Origin: Dehalococcoidia bacterium
Lineage (GTDB): Bacteria; Chloroflexota; Dehalococcoidia; SZUA-161
Assembly (NCBI GenBank): GCA_030619685.1
Contig: JAUXAX010000039.1
Coordinates: 1-18,244 of the forward strand
Reading direction: 5' to 3'
Length of the DNA: 18,244 bases
Of this stretch, positions 1-6,323 are shown piece after piece (position 1 is the first letter of the stretch; every line of letters starts with the position of its first letter). Below the pieces are notes generated by a model. That model saw nothing but the letters and a program-made list of their open reading frames with translations. It ran no database searches and had not been told where the DNA came from. The position numbers were made by a program, and so were the translations under genes.

Positions 1-1041
1 GATTTCAGCTTTGACATCAGGCTATTTCAGGGGTCAGGGGCCTTTGTTTGTGGCGAGGAGACTGCCCTCATTGCCTCGCTGGAGGGAAAACCTGGCATCC
101 CCTATCATCGCCCACCCTATCCCGCAGTCAAAGGACTATACGGAAAGCCAACCTTATTCAATAATGTCAAGACCCTGGCCTACATACGCCACATAATTAA
201 CCACGGGGCAGAGTGGTTTGCCAGCATCGGTACTGAGAGAAGTAAAGGAACCGCTGTCTTTGCTTTAGCCGGTAAGGTAGTCAATACCGGCCTGACTGAG
301 GTTCCTATGGGCACCACGCTGCGCCAGGTTATCTTTGATGTTGGCAGTGGCATCCCCGGGGGTAAGCGTTTCAAAGCAGTTCAAATTGGAGGTCCCTCTG
401 GTGGCTGCCTGCCTGAGTCTGCCCTGGATTTGCCTATTGACTTTGACTCCCTTAGCGATGCCGGAGCCATGATGGGCTCTGGGGGAATGGTAGTGCTTGA
501 TGAGGACGACTGCATGGTGGAGATATCTCGCTATTTCCTGGAGTTCACCCAGAGGGAATCCTGCGGCAAATGCACAATGTGTCGCCTGGGGACAAAGCAG
601 ATGCTCGAGATCCTGGATGACATCACCAAGGGCCGGGGACGCATGGAAGATATTGACACCCTATATGAGATGGCAGAGGACATAAAGACAGGGTCACTAT
701 GCGGCCTGGGCAGGACCGCGCCCAATCCGGTATTGACCACTCTGAGGTATTTCCGAGATGAATATGAGGCACATATCAAGGAGAGGCACTGCCCGGCGCT
801 TATGTGCCATGATCTTATTGCCTATTACATCCTACCTGAGAAGTGTGAGCGTTCCTGCGACGCCTGCGTGGGAAGCTGCACTGTAGAGGCTATTTCCCCG
901 GACAAGAAGGGGATCAAGGTCATCGACCAGGAGAAATGCGTCAGGTGCAATACCTGCCGTGAAGCCTGCCCGCCGCAGTACAACGCCGTAGTCAAGCTGT
1001 CGCCTCCCGAGCTGGTACCAGCCGCGAAGGGGAAGAAATGA
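1..1041 (+). CDS. NuoF/HydB-like NADH-binding flavoprotein with C-terminal ferredoxin domain (5' partial)
   Basis: The open frame runs in from the window edge, so the N-terminal part is missing; 346 residues are visible. Seen: the NuoF nucleotide/FMN-region motif GSGAFVCGEETALIASLEG at the very start, a [4Fe-4S] N3-type motif ESCGKCTMCRLG near residue 180, then a C-terminal ferredoxin-like extension with Cys pattern C-x3-C-x2-C-x3-C followed by a normal CVRCNTCREACP. Family knowledge: such proteins oxidise or reduce NAD(P)H through FMN and pass electrons over Fe-S clusters in complex I, bifurcating hydrogenases or formate dehydrogenases. The added ferredoxin domain resembles HydB/HymB rather than plain NuoF. 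The stop overlaps the next start (ATGA), so the two are translationally coupled. The partner enzyme is not visible; the real complex I genes lie 15 kb away, so a hydrogenase, FDH or CODH partner is possible. Confidence 0.9.
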   Translation, partial: DFSFDIRLFQGSGAFVCGEETALIASLEGKPGIPYHRPPYPAVKGLYGKPTLFNNVKTLAYIRHIINHGAEWFASIGTERSKGTAVFALAGKVVNTGLTEVPMGTTLRQVIFDVGSGIPGGKRFKAVQIGGPSGGCLPESALDLPIDFDSLSDAGAMMGSGGMVVLDEDDCMVEISRYFLEFTQRESCGKCTMCRLGTKQMLEILDDITKGRGRMEDIDTLYEMAEDIKTGSLCGLGRTAPNPVLTTLRYFRDEYEAHIKERHCPALMCHDLIAYYILPEKCERSCDACVGSCTVEAISPDKKGIKVIDQEKCVRCNTCREACPPQYNAVVKLSPPELVPAAKGKK

Positions 1042-1733
1042 CCAGTGTCTCGCTAACAATAGACGGCAAGAAGATAAGGGCTCGCAAGGGAGAGAAGGTG
1101 CTCTGGGCAGCTCTTGACAACGGCATCTATATACCCAACCTGTGCGCCATCCGCGAAGTCTCGGAACCCTTTGCTGGTTGCCGTCTCTGCTTTGTCGAGA
1201 TAGAGGGCCGCAATGGGCCGGTCACTGCCTGCACCGAGAATGTTGAGGAGGGCATGATGGTGAGCACTCAGGGCTCTCATGCTCGAAGGCTGGCGTGTAC
1301 CGCTCTCGAGCTTCTTCTGGCCAGCCATCCAGTGGACTGTGCCCACTGTCGTGCCAATCGCGCCTGCGAACTCCAAAAGATCGCTGCTCACCTGGGCGCA
1401 AAGCTAAAGTCTAAGCGGTTCCGAAAGATTGAGCGGGAACTGCCCATAGATTCGAGCAGCCCTGTCTTTACCTACGACCCCAACAAGTGCGTACTCTGCG
1501 GCAAGTGCGTTTGGGCATGCCGGGAGCGGTTGGGCATAGGAGTCCTGGGCTTTGCCCAGCGTGGCTTCAAGCGTGTGGTCACTACCTTTGACAACAGGCC
1601 CATTGCCGAGTCCGACTGTCAGGGCTGCGGCGATTGCGTAGACGTCTGCCCGGTCGGGGCGCTAGTGTTCAAAGACGCAACTAGGACCAAGACAGGTCTG
1701 GTTAGAGAAAAGGCGACAACGGCCGAAAGATAG
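1038..1733 (+). CDS. NuoG N-terminal/HoxU-like iron-sulfur protein
   Basis: 231 residues carrying only the electron-transfer N-terminus of NuoG, as in HoxU or the small NuoG-like subunits of hydrogenase and FDH complexes. Domains seen in order: [2Fe-2S] ferredoxin with Cys36, 48, 51 and 65; the His-Cys motif H97-x3-C101-x2-C104-x5-C110; and two [4Fe-4S] motifs, C151/154/157/161 and C194/197/200/204. All expected ligands are present. The catalytic molybdopterin-like remnant of full-length NuoG is absent. The start overlaps the upstream flavoprotein by 4 nt, so the two probably form one diaphorase module feeding or draining NAD(H). Cellular location is expected to be cytoplasmic or on the cytoplasmic side of a membrane complex. 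Confidence 0.88.
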   Translation: MTSVSLTIDGKKIRARKGEKVLWAALDNGIYIPNLCAIREVSEPFAGCRLCFVEIEGRNGPVTACTENVEEGMMVSTQGSHARRLACTALELLLASHPVDCAHCRANRACELQKIAAHLGAKLKSKRFRKIERELPIDSSSPVFTYDPNKCVLCGKCVWACRERLGIGVLGFAQRGFKRVVTTFDNRPIAESDCQGCGDCVDVCPVGALVFKDATRTKTGLVREKATTAER

Positions 1734-1751
1734 GCGGGAAAAAGAAACCTG

Positions 1752-1829
1752 ATGCCCAAAAAGAGCCCTGCTGTAGACTATGCCAAGTGCGCCAGGTCTT
1801 GCCCTTTGAAGGCAATAAGAATGCTATGA
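1752..1829 (+). CDS. possible 25-residue Cys-containing peptide (half-ferredoxin motif)
   Basis: ATG at 1752 and TGA at 1827-1829. The peptide contains YAKCARSCPLKAI, which looks like the second half of a bacterial ferredoxin cluster motif (..C-x3-CP-x-KAI) with the first Cys pairs lost. It sits alone between the NuoG-like gene and cooT on the same strand. The only Shine-Dalgarno-like stretch (AGGCGGG, about 1732-1738) is 13 nt upstream, which is too far to be convincing. It may be a real metal-binding micropeptide, or a remnant of a ferredoxin domain that was once longer. Nothing shows that it is translated. Confidence 0.3.
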   Translation: MPKKSPAVDYAKCARSCPLKAIRML

Positions 1830-1860
1830 GATAACACAATTGAGCCCGGGAGGTGGGAAA

Positions 1861-2043
1861 ATGTGCCTTGCAGCCGCCTATCAAAGCAGGGAAAGCGATC
1901 AGCCAATCCTGCAAGAGGTAGCCCATGTGAGAATCGATGGCAATAGGGTCGAGCTAGAGACCCTTTTCGGGGATAGGAAGGTTCTCCAGGGAAAGATACA
2001 CGAGATAGATTTTGTGAACTCCAAGCTCATAATCAGGCAGTAG
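1861..2043 (+). CDS. cooT: CooT-like nickel-binding protein
   Basis: 60 residues starting MCLAAAY and ending KLIIRQ. Family knowledge: CooT proteins are small (about 60-70 residues) dimeric proteins that bind one Ni(II) through the conserved Cys2 next to the initiator Met and help mature carbon monoxide dehydrogenase. Here Cys2 is present and the length fits. The ATG at 1861 is preceded by a strong ribosome site, GGGAGGTGGG at 1848-1857. An in-frame TTG at 1840 would add seven residues, absorb that site and bury Cys2, so I reject it. The partner is cooC 370 nt downstream on the same strand; together they suggest a CODH/ACS gene cluster beyond the window. Confidence 0.78.
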   Translation: MCLAAAYQSRESDQPILQEVAHVRIDGNRVELETLFGDRKVLQGKIHEIDFVNSKLIIRQ

Positions 2044-2147
2044 CCACACTTTCGAACAGCAACAGATCTTGGTAAATCGGTGAGACAACTTAAGCAAGAC
2101 AGCGAGGGATGAAGGAAGTGACTGAGGGAAATATAGAGGAACAGAGG

Positions 2148-2390
2148 ATGGCAGAGGAAGATCTGGTCAGGGAACGGGTAGACGAGAAAGGTAATAAATG
2201 GAGAAAGGTCTACTTTGGGGGAGGACCACATTTCAAAAACTGGCTGGACCAGACTATAGAGTTATGCGGCGAAGCGGATGTGGAGGTGGAAGAAATAGAT
2301 TCAAGGGGATTCAAATGCTTCGAGGAGGGCGGAGAGAAGATGTACCGTATTTGGGTAAAGAAATCAGCCGAAGCAAGTGACTTGACATAA
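2148..2390 (+). CDS. small hypothetical protein between cooT and cooC
   Basis: 80 residues if started at ATG 2148, which has AGAGGA at 2135-2140 seven nt upstream; an in-frame ATG at 2109 would add 13 residues but its purine run (GAGGG) directly touches the start codon. The protein is charged, with a GNKWRKVYFGGGPHFKNWL segment, two cysteines and an acidic middle (DVEVEEID). No TM segment or known motif was recognised. It lies between cooT and cooC on the same strand, 22 nt before cooC, so a role in nickel/CODH maturation is a reasonable guess from context only. The pattern glycine-rich turn, PHF and NWL may be the conserved core. Confidence 0.62.
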   Translation: MAEEDLVRERVDEKGNKWRKVYFGGGPHFKNWLDQTIELCGEADVEVEEIDSRGFKCFEEGGEKMYRIWVKKSAEASDLT

Positions 2391-2412
2391 CATGGCTCCG
2401 AGGTGAAATTGA

Positions 2413-3174
2413 ATGGGAAGGAAAATCGTATCTACGGGCAGGGGCGGTACCGGGAAGACGACCTTCACGGCTCTAGCCACCAGATACCTGGCTCGCCCGT
2501 TGCTGCTCATTGATATCGATCCCGACCAGAGTCTGGCCGACATGCTCGGAGTAGACCTCGAAAAAGCAGGCGTGAGGACAGTTCTAGACATTCTCTACGA
2601 TATTCAAAAGAAGGAGGGCTATGAAGAGCTGAGCGCCATGCCCATACCTGAAAGAATAGAGTATCTATTCAGCACCGAGTGTATCTACGAGTCAAAGGAA
2701 TTCGACCTGGTATCCCTTGGGGTGAAGTGGACCGAGGGATGCTACTGTGCACCAAACAATCTGCTCAGAGGGATCATTCCCCGGCTTGCTCAGAACTACG
2801 CCCATACCTTGATAGATGCGCCGGCAGGACTGGAGCACCTCAACAGAAACGTGACTTCAGAAATAGACGACCTGTTCATCATTCTGGACCCATCTATGAA
2901 ATCCCTGAAGAACGTAGATAGGATACAAAGACTTACCAGGGAAGTGGGCATAACATACAATAACCTCTATATGGTGGCAAACTACAGATTCAACGACGAA
3001 CTGGAGAAACGCATCCAGAGCAATGGCGGAGCATACCTGGGTAGGATAGATTACGATGCCAGGGTTGAGCAGTATAACCTGGATGGAAAATCGCTGCTGG
3101 AACTACCGCAGGATTCACCTGCCGCTTTATCAGTCAGGAGAATCCTTGAAAAGGCAGGCTATCAAATTGGGTAG
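2413..3174 (+). CDS. cooC: CooC-type nickel-insertion ATPase (CODH/ACS maturation)
   Basis: 253-residue MinD/ArsA-class P-loop ATPase. Seen: deviant Walker A GRGGTGKTT at residues 9-17, the DIDPDQSLADMLG switch region (34-46), the CooC hallmark Cys110-Tyr-Cys112 in EGCYCAPNN, and DAPAGLEHLNR (135-145). Family knowledge: CooC dimers bind Ni(II) at the CxC pair and use ATP to load nickel into CODH or acetyl-CoA synthase. The start has GAGGTGA about six nt upstream. Odd point: the first lysine of the class signature (GKGGxGKT) is Arg10 here, while the catalytic Lys15 is kept. It ends the + strand operon; the following insertion begins right at its stop. Its substrate enzyme is not in the window. 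Confidence 0.9.
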   Translation: MGRKIVSTGRGGTGKTTFTALATRYLARPLLLIDIDPDQSLADMLGVDLEKAGVRTVLDILYDIQKKEGYEELSAMPIPERIEYLFSTECIYESKEFDLVSLGVKWTEGCYCAPNNLLRGIIPRLAQNYAHTLIDAPAGLEHLNRNVTSEIDDLFIILDPSMKSLKNVDRIQRLTREVGITYNNLYMVANYRFNDELEKRIQSNGGAYLGRIDYDARVEQYNLDGKSLLELPQDSPAALSVRRILEKAGYQIG

Positions 3175-3377
3175 ACATCGGGTGTCTTACAAGGTTGCAT
3201 AGCCCCCAAATAGCCCCCAATGCTTTCCAGTTGGATTGCGTCCATATGCCTTAGGCCGAGATCGCAACCATGATTTCTTGTCAAATCGGTAGCTCTCAAC
3301 ACGAATCCATCTGGCAAATCAATTACCATGAAATTGCCACTCACAATGCGATAGAACAGAAGGTGCATGTTTGTCAA
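3162..3377 (-). pseudogene. PIN-domain (VapC-like) toxin remnant
   Basis: The frame gives 71 residues from a TTG (ATG at 3368 also possible). The stretch RATDLTRNHGCDLGLRHMD followed by AIQLE resembles the C-terminal half of VapC-type PIN ribonucleases, where an acidic residue sits before AIQLA or AIHLA. The N-terminal half with the first catalytic Asp is missing: a stop codon lies 24 nt upstream of the TTG in frame. The C-terminus is also unlike the family, reading out through an 11-bp tandem duplication (3199-3220), and overlaps the 3' end of cooC by 13 nt. No antitoxin was found. I read this as a decayed fragment left at the edge of the insertion; it could also be chance similarity. Confidence 0.38.
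3199..3220. repeat. 11-bp perfect tandem duplication
   Basis: The unit ATAGCCCCCAA occurs twice head to tail. It lies in the 3' part of the PIN-like remnant just beyond the cooC stop. Eleven is not a multiple of three, so the duplication shifts any frame through it. Confidence 0.85.
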
Positions 3378-3474
3378 GATGCTAAGTGTAGTATTTATTC
3401 ACACCTATTCGTTGAATGATACGCAGGTAAGCCGCAGACGTTCGAATACGAGGAGAGTGCGGATAACAACACAT

Positions 3475-4092
3475 TTATAAGAGGTCTGTAAATGATATAA
3501 TTCCGAAGAAGAGCGTCAGAATAGCACCGATTGTAGCGACCATAATTGATATGCTGTATTTCCTCTCTTGTACAACCTCGTTGCTCGCTCTGGCCCTCAT
3601 GTCTTCAGCAAGTTGTTGAAGGACCCTTTCGCCTAACTCCTGATTATTCGTTTCAAGTGCGTATTTCAGGTCAGAAAGAGACTTGGAATCTTTGGCAGGC
3701 AGTGAAATGAAGGGATTCTGCAATTTCATTTTGCGGATGAGCTCAACAGTTGTGTGCCTGATATTCGGATCGAGATTCAAACCACAACGTCTGCTGAAAA
3801 GCTTCATCCCTAAAGTATCGTAATCGTGAAGCATGTCTTCTAGAAGGTCAACAGTTGTTCCGAGTTTTTTCATACCTCGCGGATTTCTTTCGCGAAGCTT
3901 CTTGAAGTTAATTTCAAGCTGTTCTAAAGAATCATCCAGACTCTTCGCATTCTCCAGTACTGAGAAGACCGCGCGAAAGAACGTCTTTCGCAGCCTCGAA
4001 GCGAAGCTTTGCTCGCTCCATATGAAGGCGAAATAGCCATAGAAGAGTAGAACTAGAAACATCAATAGAACCCACGTTATCGGAGAATCCAT
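3475..4092 (-). CDS. two-TM, helix-rich protein downstream of the retron RT
   Basis: 205 residues from ATG 4092, which has GGGAGGGG just upstream; the longer TTG frame from 4107 would swallow that site. Seen: a hydrophobic helix at residues 6-25 (ITWVLLMFLVLLFYGYFAF), a long charged helical middle with coiled-coil-like stretches (SLDDSLEQLEINFKKLRERN and others), and a second hydrophobic helix at about 180-203 at the C-terminus. This gives a hairpin-like membrane protein with about 150 soluble residues between. No known domain recognised. It follows the RT gene on the same strand with a 77-nt gap that contains an AGCTAC/GTAGCT inverted repeat (4107-4132). Context suggests an accessory or membrane effector of the retron; that is inference, and an independent passenger gene is equally possible. 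Confidence 0.75.
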   Translation of the reverse strand: MDSPITWVLLMFLVLLFYGYFAFIWSEQSFASRLRKTFFRAVFSVLENAKSLDDSLEQLEINFKKLRERNPRGMKKLGTTVDLLEDMLHDYDTLGMKLFSRRCGLNLDPNIRHTTVELIRKMKLQNPFISLPAKDSKSLSDLKYALETNNQELGERVLQQLAEDMRARASNEVVQERKYSISIMVATIGAILTLFFGIISFTDLL

Positions 4093-4169
4093 TTTGTCCC
4101 CTCCCAAGCTACTGTTGTTGTCGACGGTAGCTAAGTCGAAATGTTAGGATATTGCAGACAACCTTGATG

Positions 4170-5114
4170 TCAGACTGAGTTGGACTTCTCGACTAATCTA
4201 TTCCAATAAAAGTTGATCTGATGGAACGATTCTTCATCAACAGACTTCAGATACATCAGCCAACCTTTCAATGATGCCTCGCTAGAGTACCTCGAATCTC
4301 TCGGCAGCCCAAACACCTGATGATGGACCGCAGCTCTGATTCGTCGCTTCTTCCTCTTTCCGATGCCGAATCTGGCTTCGGAGTTGTTCTTCACAAGGCC
4401 AGTAATCGAACATCTTCTTCTCGGCCCCAGAACTCTAAGCTTACTCATATTTGGCCTAAAATGCTCAGACGTGATGATCTTCAATATTATTGAAAGAGAC
4501 TGGTAGAGCACCACAGGGTTGTTCGATGACAGTGTTATATCGTCGGAATATCGTGTATAGGCTATGTTCCTTTTCGAAGTATATCCCGCGAGCCTTCTGT
4601 CGAGCTTTGCTGCTATAAGATTTGACAATGTGGGAGAAGTCACAGCGCCTTGGGGTAGTCGTCCTCGACAAGTGCAAAGTCGAGCGAGAACATTTGACGC
4701 CAGTTTTGAGTAGCCAACCAGGAAGAACATCTTTACCACTCGCCTCGCTGATATGGATGGGAAGAAATCTTCCAAGTCCAAAGATATGAAGTGTCGGTTA
4801 CTCTGATGTGGTGCCACGTTGTCGACAATAGTCTTCCCCGCAATATAAGCTGTGGCATAAGTTGAGGCGGTAAGTCTATCCAAGATGTTCCTGAGTATCC
4901 AAGCTTGAATACCTTTGAGGTCTCGTCTTGGCTGTCTTATATCTCGCAGGCGTCCATCCGACTTCGGTATAGTGTACCTTCGGTAGAACTTGTTGGGCGA
5001 CCTGCTTATGGCTGCGACCAACCCCGGATCGACGTGCATCAACCTTGCCAGTTCACTGCTCTTGGAGAAAACTGGCAATCCCATTAACCTAAGCAATGGC
5101 ACGTTGCTACCCAT
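4170..5114 (-). CDS. ret: retron reverse transcriptase
   Basis: 314 residues, normal for retron RTs. Seen: the pre-palm motif with DNVAPH at 98-103, in the place of the retron NAxxH motif; motif A SLDLEDFFPSI (catalytic Asp113); motif B RLPQGAVTSPTLSNLI (152-167); motif C YSDD at 189-192 (the usual YADD box with Ser); and ITGL at 237-240, the VTG box that marks retron RTs and reads the msr. The basic C-terminal region (RKKRRIR) fits RNA binding. Family knowledge: the enzyme primes from the 2'-OH of a guanosine in the msr RNA and makes branched msDNA. The gene follows the predicted ncRNA by 12 nt and has no clear Shine-Dalgarno. Neighbours are the effector upstream and a two-TM protein downstream. 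All catalytic residues are present, so it is probably active. Confidence 0.95.
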   Translation of the reverse strand: MGSNVPLLRLMGLPVFSKSSELARLMHVDPGLVAAISRSPNKFYRRYTIPKSDGRLRDIRQPRRDLKGIQAWILRNILDRLTASTYATAYIAGKTIVDNVAPHQSNRHFISLDLEDFFPSISARRVVKMFFLVGYSKLASNVLARLCTCRGRLPQGAVTSPTLSNLIAAKLDRRLAGYTSKRNIAYTRYSDDITLSSNNPVVLYQSLSIILKIITSEHFRPNMSKLRVLGPRRRCSITGLVKNNSEARFGIGKRKKRRIRAAVHHQVFGLPRDSRYSSEASLKGWLMYLKSVDEESFHQINFYWNRLVEKSNSV

Positions 5115-5126
5115 AGATATCTTTGA

Positions 5127-5367
5127 GGGCGGAGCGGACCTCGCTTACACATAGCATCGCGCAGCGACGCGGGCCACAATTTTCAGTGAATGTAATTCAA
5201 AAATGTGGGCCGCCGCCTGAGGTTACCGATATGCTTCGGGAACCGAGGGCGCAAAAGTGGGGATGCTTGCATCCAGAGCGGCGAAACACCACTCAAGCTA
5301 GGCCGTCGACTGGCCCAACAGAGCTGGTCGTTGACTCAAGCTCGACTAAGCTCGCCCCGCTCCGCCC
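5127..5367 (-). ncRNA. predicted retron msr-msd RNA
   Basis: Read on the minus strand. The ends pair as a1/a2: GGGCGGAGCGG (5367-5357) with CCGCTCCGCCC (5137-5127), 11 perfect bp; then a G-U, a 4x4 internal loop, and GCTTA (5351-5347) with TAAGC (5147-5143). The nucleotide after CTTA is G5346, in the position of the branching G of Ec86 (..CTTA-G). Inside are a GGATG-CAAG-CATCC hairpin (5261-5274) and a GGTT-CCGA/TCGG-AACC hairpin with one mismatch (5221-5244), both msr-like. Near a2 is a long interrupted hairpin (5172-5211) built from GGCC, ACA, TTTT and TGAAT with their complements, the likely msd. The RNA starts inside the effector coding region (32-nt overlap) and ends 12 nt before the RT start. 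The msr/msd boundary cannot be fixed by eye. Confidence 0.8.
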
Positions 5368-6253
5368 ATTTCCTCCTGTAGTCCTTTCTCAATGTCAGAT
5401 TTAGCGCTTCAAGTCTGAGCTCAGACAGGAAGGCTAAGGTCACATGAGCTCTTTTCTTGGTTTTGTTATCGTAGATCAGACGGTCCACACCTTTGGGCGT
5501 AATTGACAACTCCCCTGACAAACACGCTACTCTTCTCTCGCTGACCAAGGTGTTTATCACCGTCTGCGCTGCAGTAGTGGCCGTAGCTTGGTCTTCTACT
5601 GCGAGAGCCCTAACGATAATAAACAAAGAGTTCATTGGTATTGGGTCGAAAGCGTATACCAGCGATAGATAAAACTCATAGGATGAAATCGGATTCGATA
5701 AGGCTGCAATTGGGGAAGAATACTTTGCAATGTCACGCGCAGCTAAAGCTATTTCCCTAGCAACGGTATTTAGGTTGCCCAGATTCATACTTGAGAATAC
5801 CACTCTGCTCTTAGTTTTGGTTCTCAGATAGCGCACGGGCCCCATAGATATAAAGCTGCGTGCTCGCCGCCTATACTTTGGCTCAATAACAACAATAAGC
5901 TTATCCTTTAACCTCCGATAGTTGGCGAACGCACCCAGTTCTGTAAAGGTGCCAGGACTTTGAAGCAGGATAACGACACAGTGAACGCTGTCAGCAAGAA
6001 GATTCTCTAGACTAAGCAGGTCTTGCTTCTGATGGCCCAGCACCTGTTCTATGAAAAGGTCTTCCGGGTAGTACACAGGGTAGTTGTACTTTGAGGTTAT
6101 ATGGGACATTCGTTCGCCAAGTCTCTTCCGGAATTCATCCTCTTTGGGAGTTTCCCCCCCACAAAGAAAGAGGGATATGTCGTTGGAGGCCGGCAGCGAA
6201 TCTAGGAAGCTCGCCTTAAGAGTCTGTGAGATACCCAACAATTTGTGATTCAA
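5336..6253 (-). CDS. retron effector: nucleoside deoxyribosyltransferase-like domain plus C-terminal winged helix (Ec86/St85 family)
   Basis: 305 residues from TTG 6253. The N-terminal domain matches the Ec86/St85 retron effector closely: FLCGGE near residue 29, then YYPEDLF, LLSLENLLADSVHCVVILL, QSPGTFTELGAFANYRRL (Glu105 is the catalytic-type Glu of the NDT fold) and GPVRYLR. The C-terminal third (LVSERRVACLSGELSITPKGVDRLI) looks like a winged helix. Family knowledge: in Retron-Eco1 this protein is held inactive by RT-msDNA and, on phage attack, degrades NAD+. Start choice: AAGGAG at 6258-6263 lies four nt before TTG 6253 and this length fits Ec86. An ATG at 6322 gives 328 residues, but the -10 box ends only one nt before it, so that codon would lie at or before the transcript start. 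The 3' end encodes the a1 arm of the ncRNA. Confidence 0.92.
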   Translation of the reverse strand: MNHKLLGISQTLKASFLDSLPASNDISLFLCGGETPKEDEFRKRLGERMSHITSKYNYPVYYPEDLFIEQVLGHQKQDLLSLENLLADSVHCVVILLQSPGTFTELGAFANYRRLKDKLIVVIEPKYRRRARSFISMGPVRYLRTKTKSRVVFSSMNLGNLNTVAREIALAARDIAKYSSPIAALSNPISSYEFYLSLVYAFDPIPMNSLFIIVRALAVEDQATATTAAQTVINTLVSERRVACLSGELSITPKGVDRLIYDNKTKKRAHVTLAFLSELRLEALNLTLRKDYRRKWAERGELSRA

Positions 6254-6323
6254 GAGGCTCCTTCCCGTCACCTGGGTGCAAATAGAGCATCCGGTCTGCT
6301 TACCAGACTTCTGGGTGACCATT

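Noticed and set aside
1840..1860. TTG start at 1840 for CooT
   Set aside because: It would cover the ribosome site and move Cys2, the family's nickel ligand, away from the N-terminus.
4093..4107. TTG start at 4107 for the two-TM protein
   Set aside because: The extension consumes the GGGAGGGG ribosome site of the ATG at 4092.
5301..5315. GGCC-N7-GGCC hairpin in the msr region
   Set aside because: Only four base pairs and its loop is itself a palindrome (GTCGAC); too weak to assign as a defined msr stem, although it lies in the right place.
5123..5404. 93-codon plus-strand frame over the retron ncRNA
   Set aside because: It is antisense to the structured ncRNA and the effector 3' end; its open length follows from GC-rich complementary repeats and the product resembles nothing.
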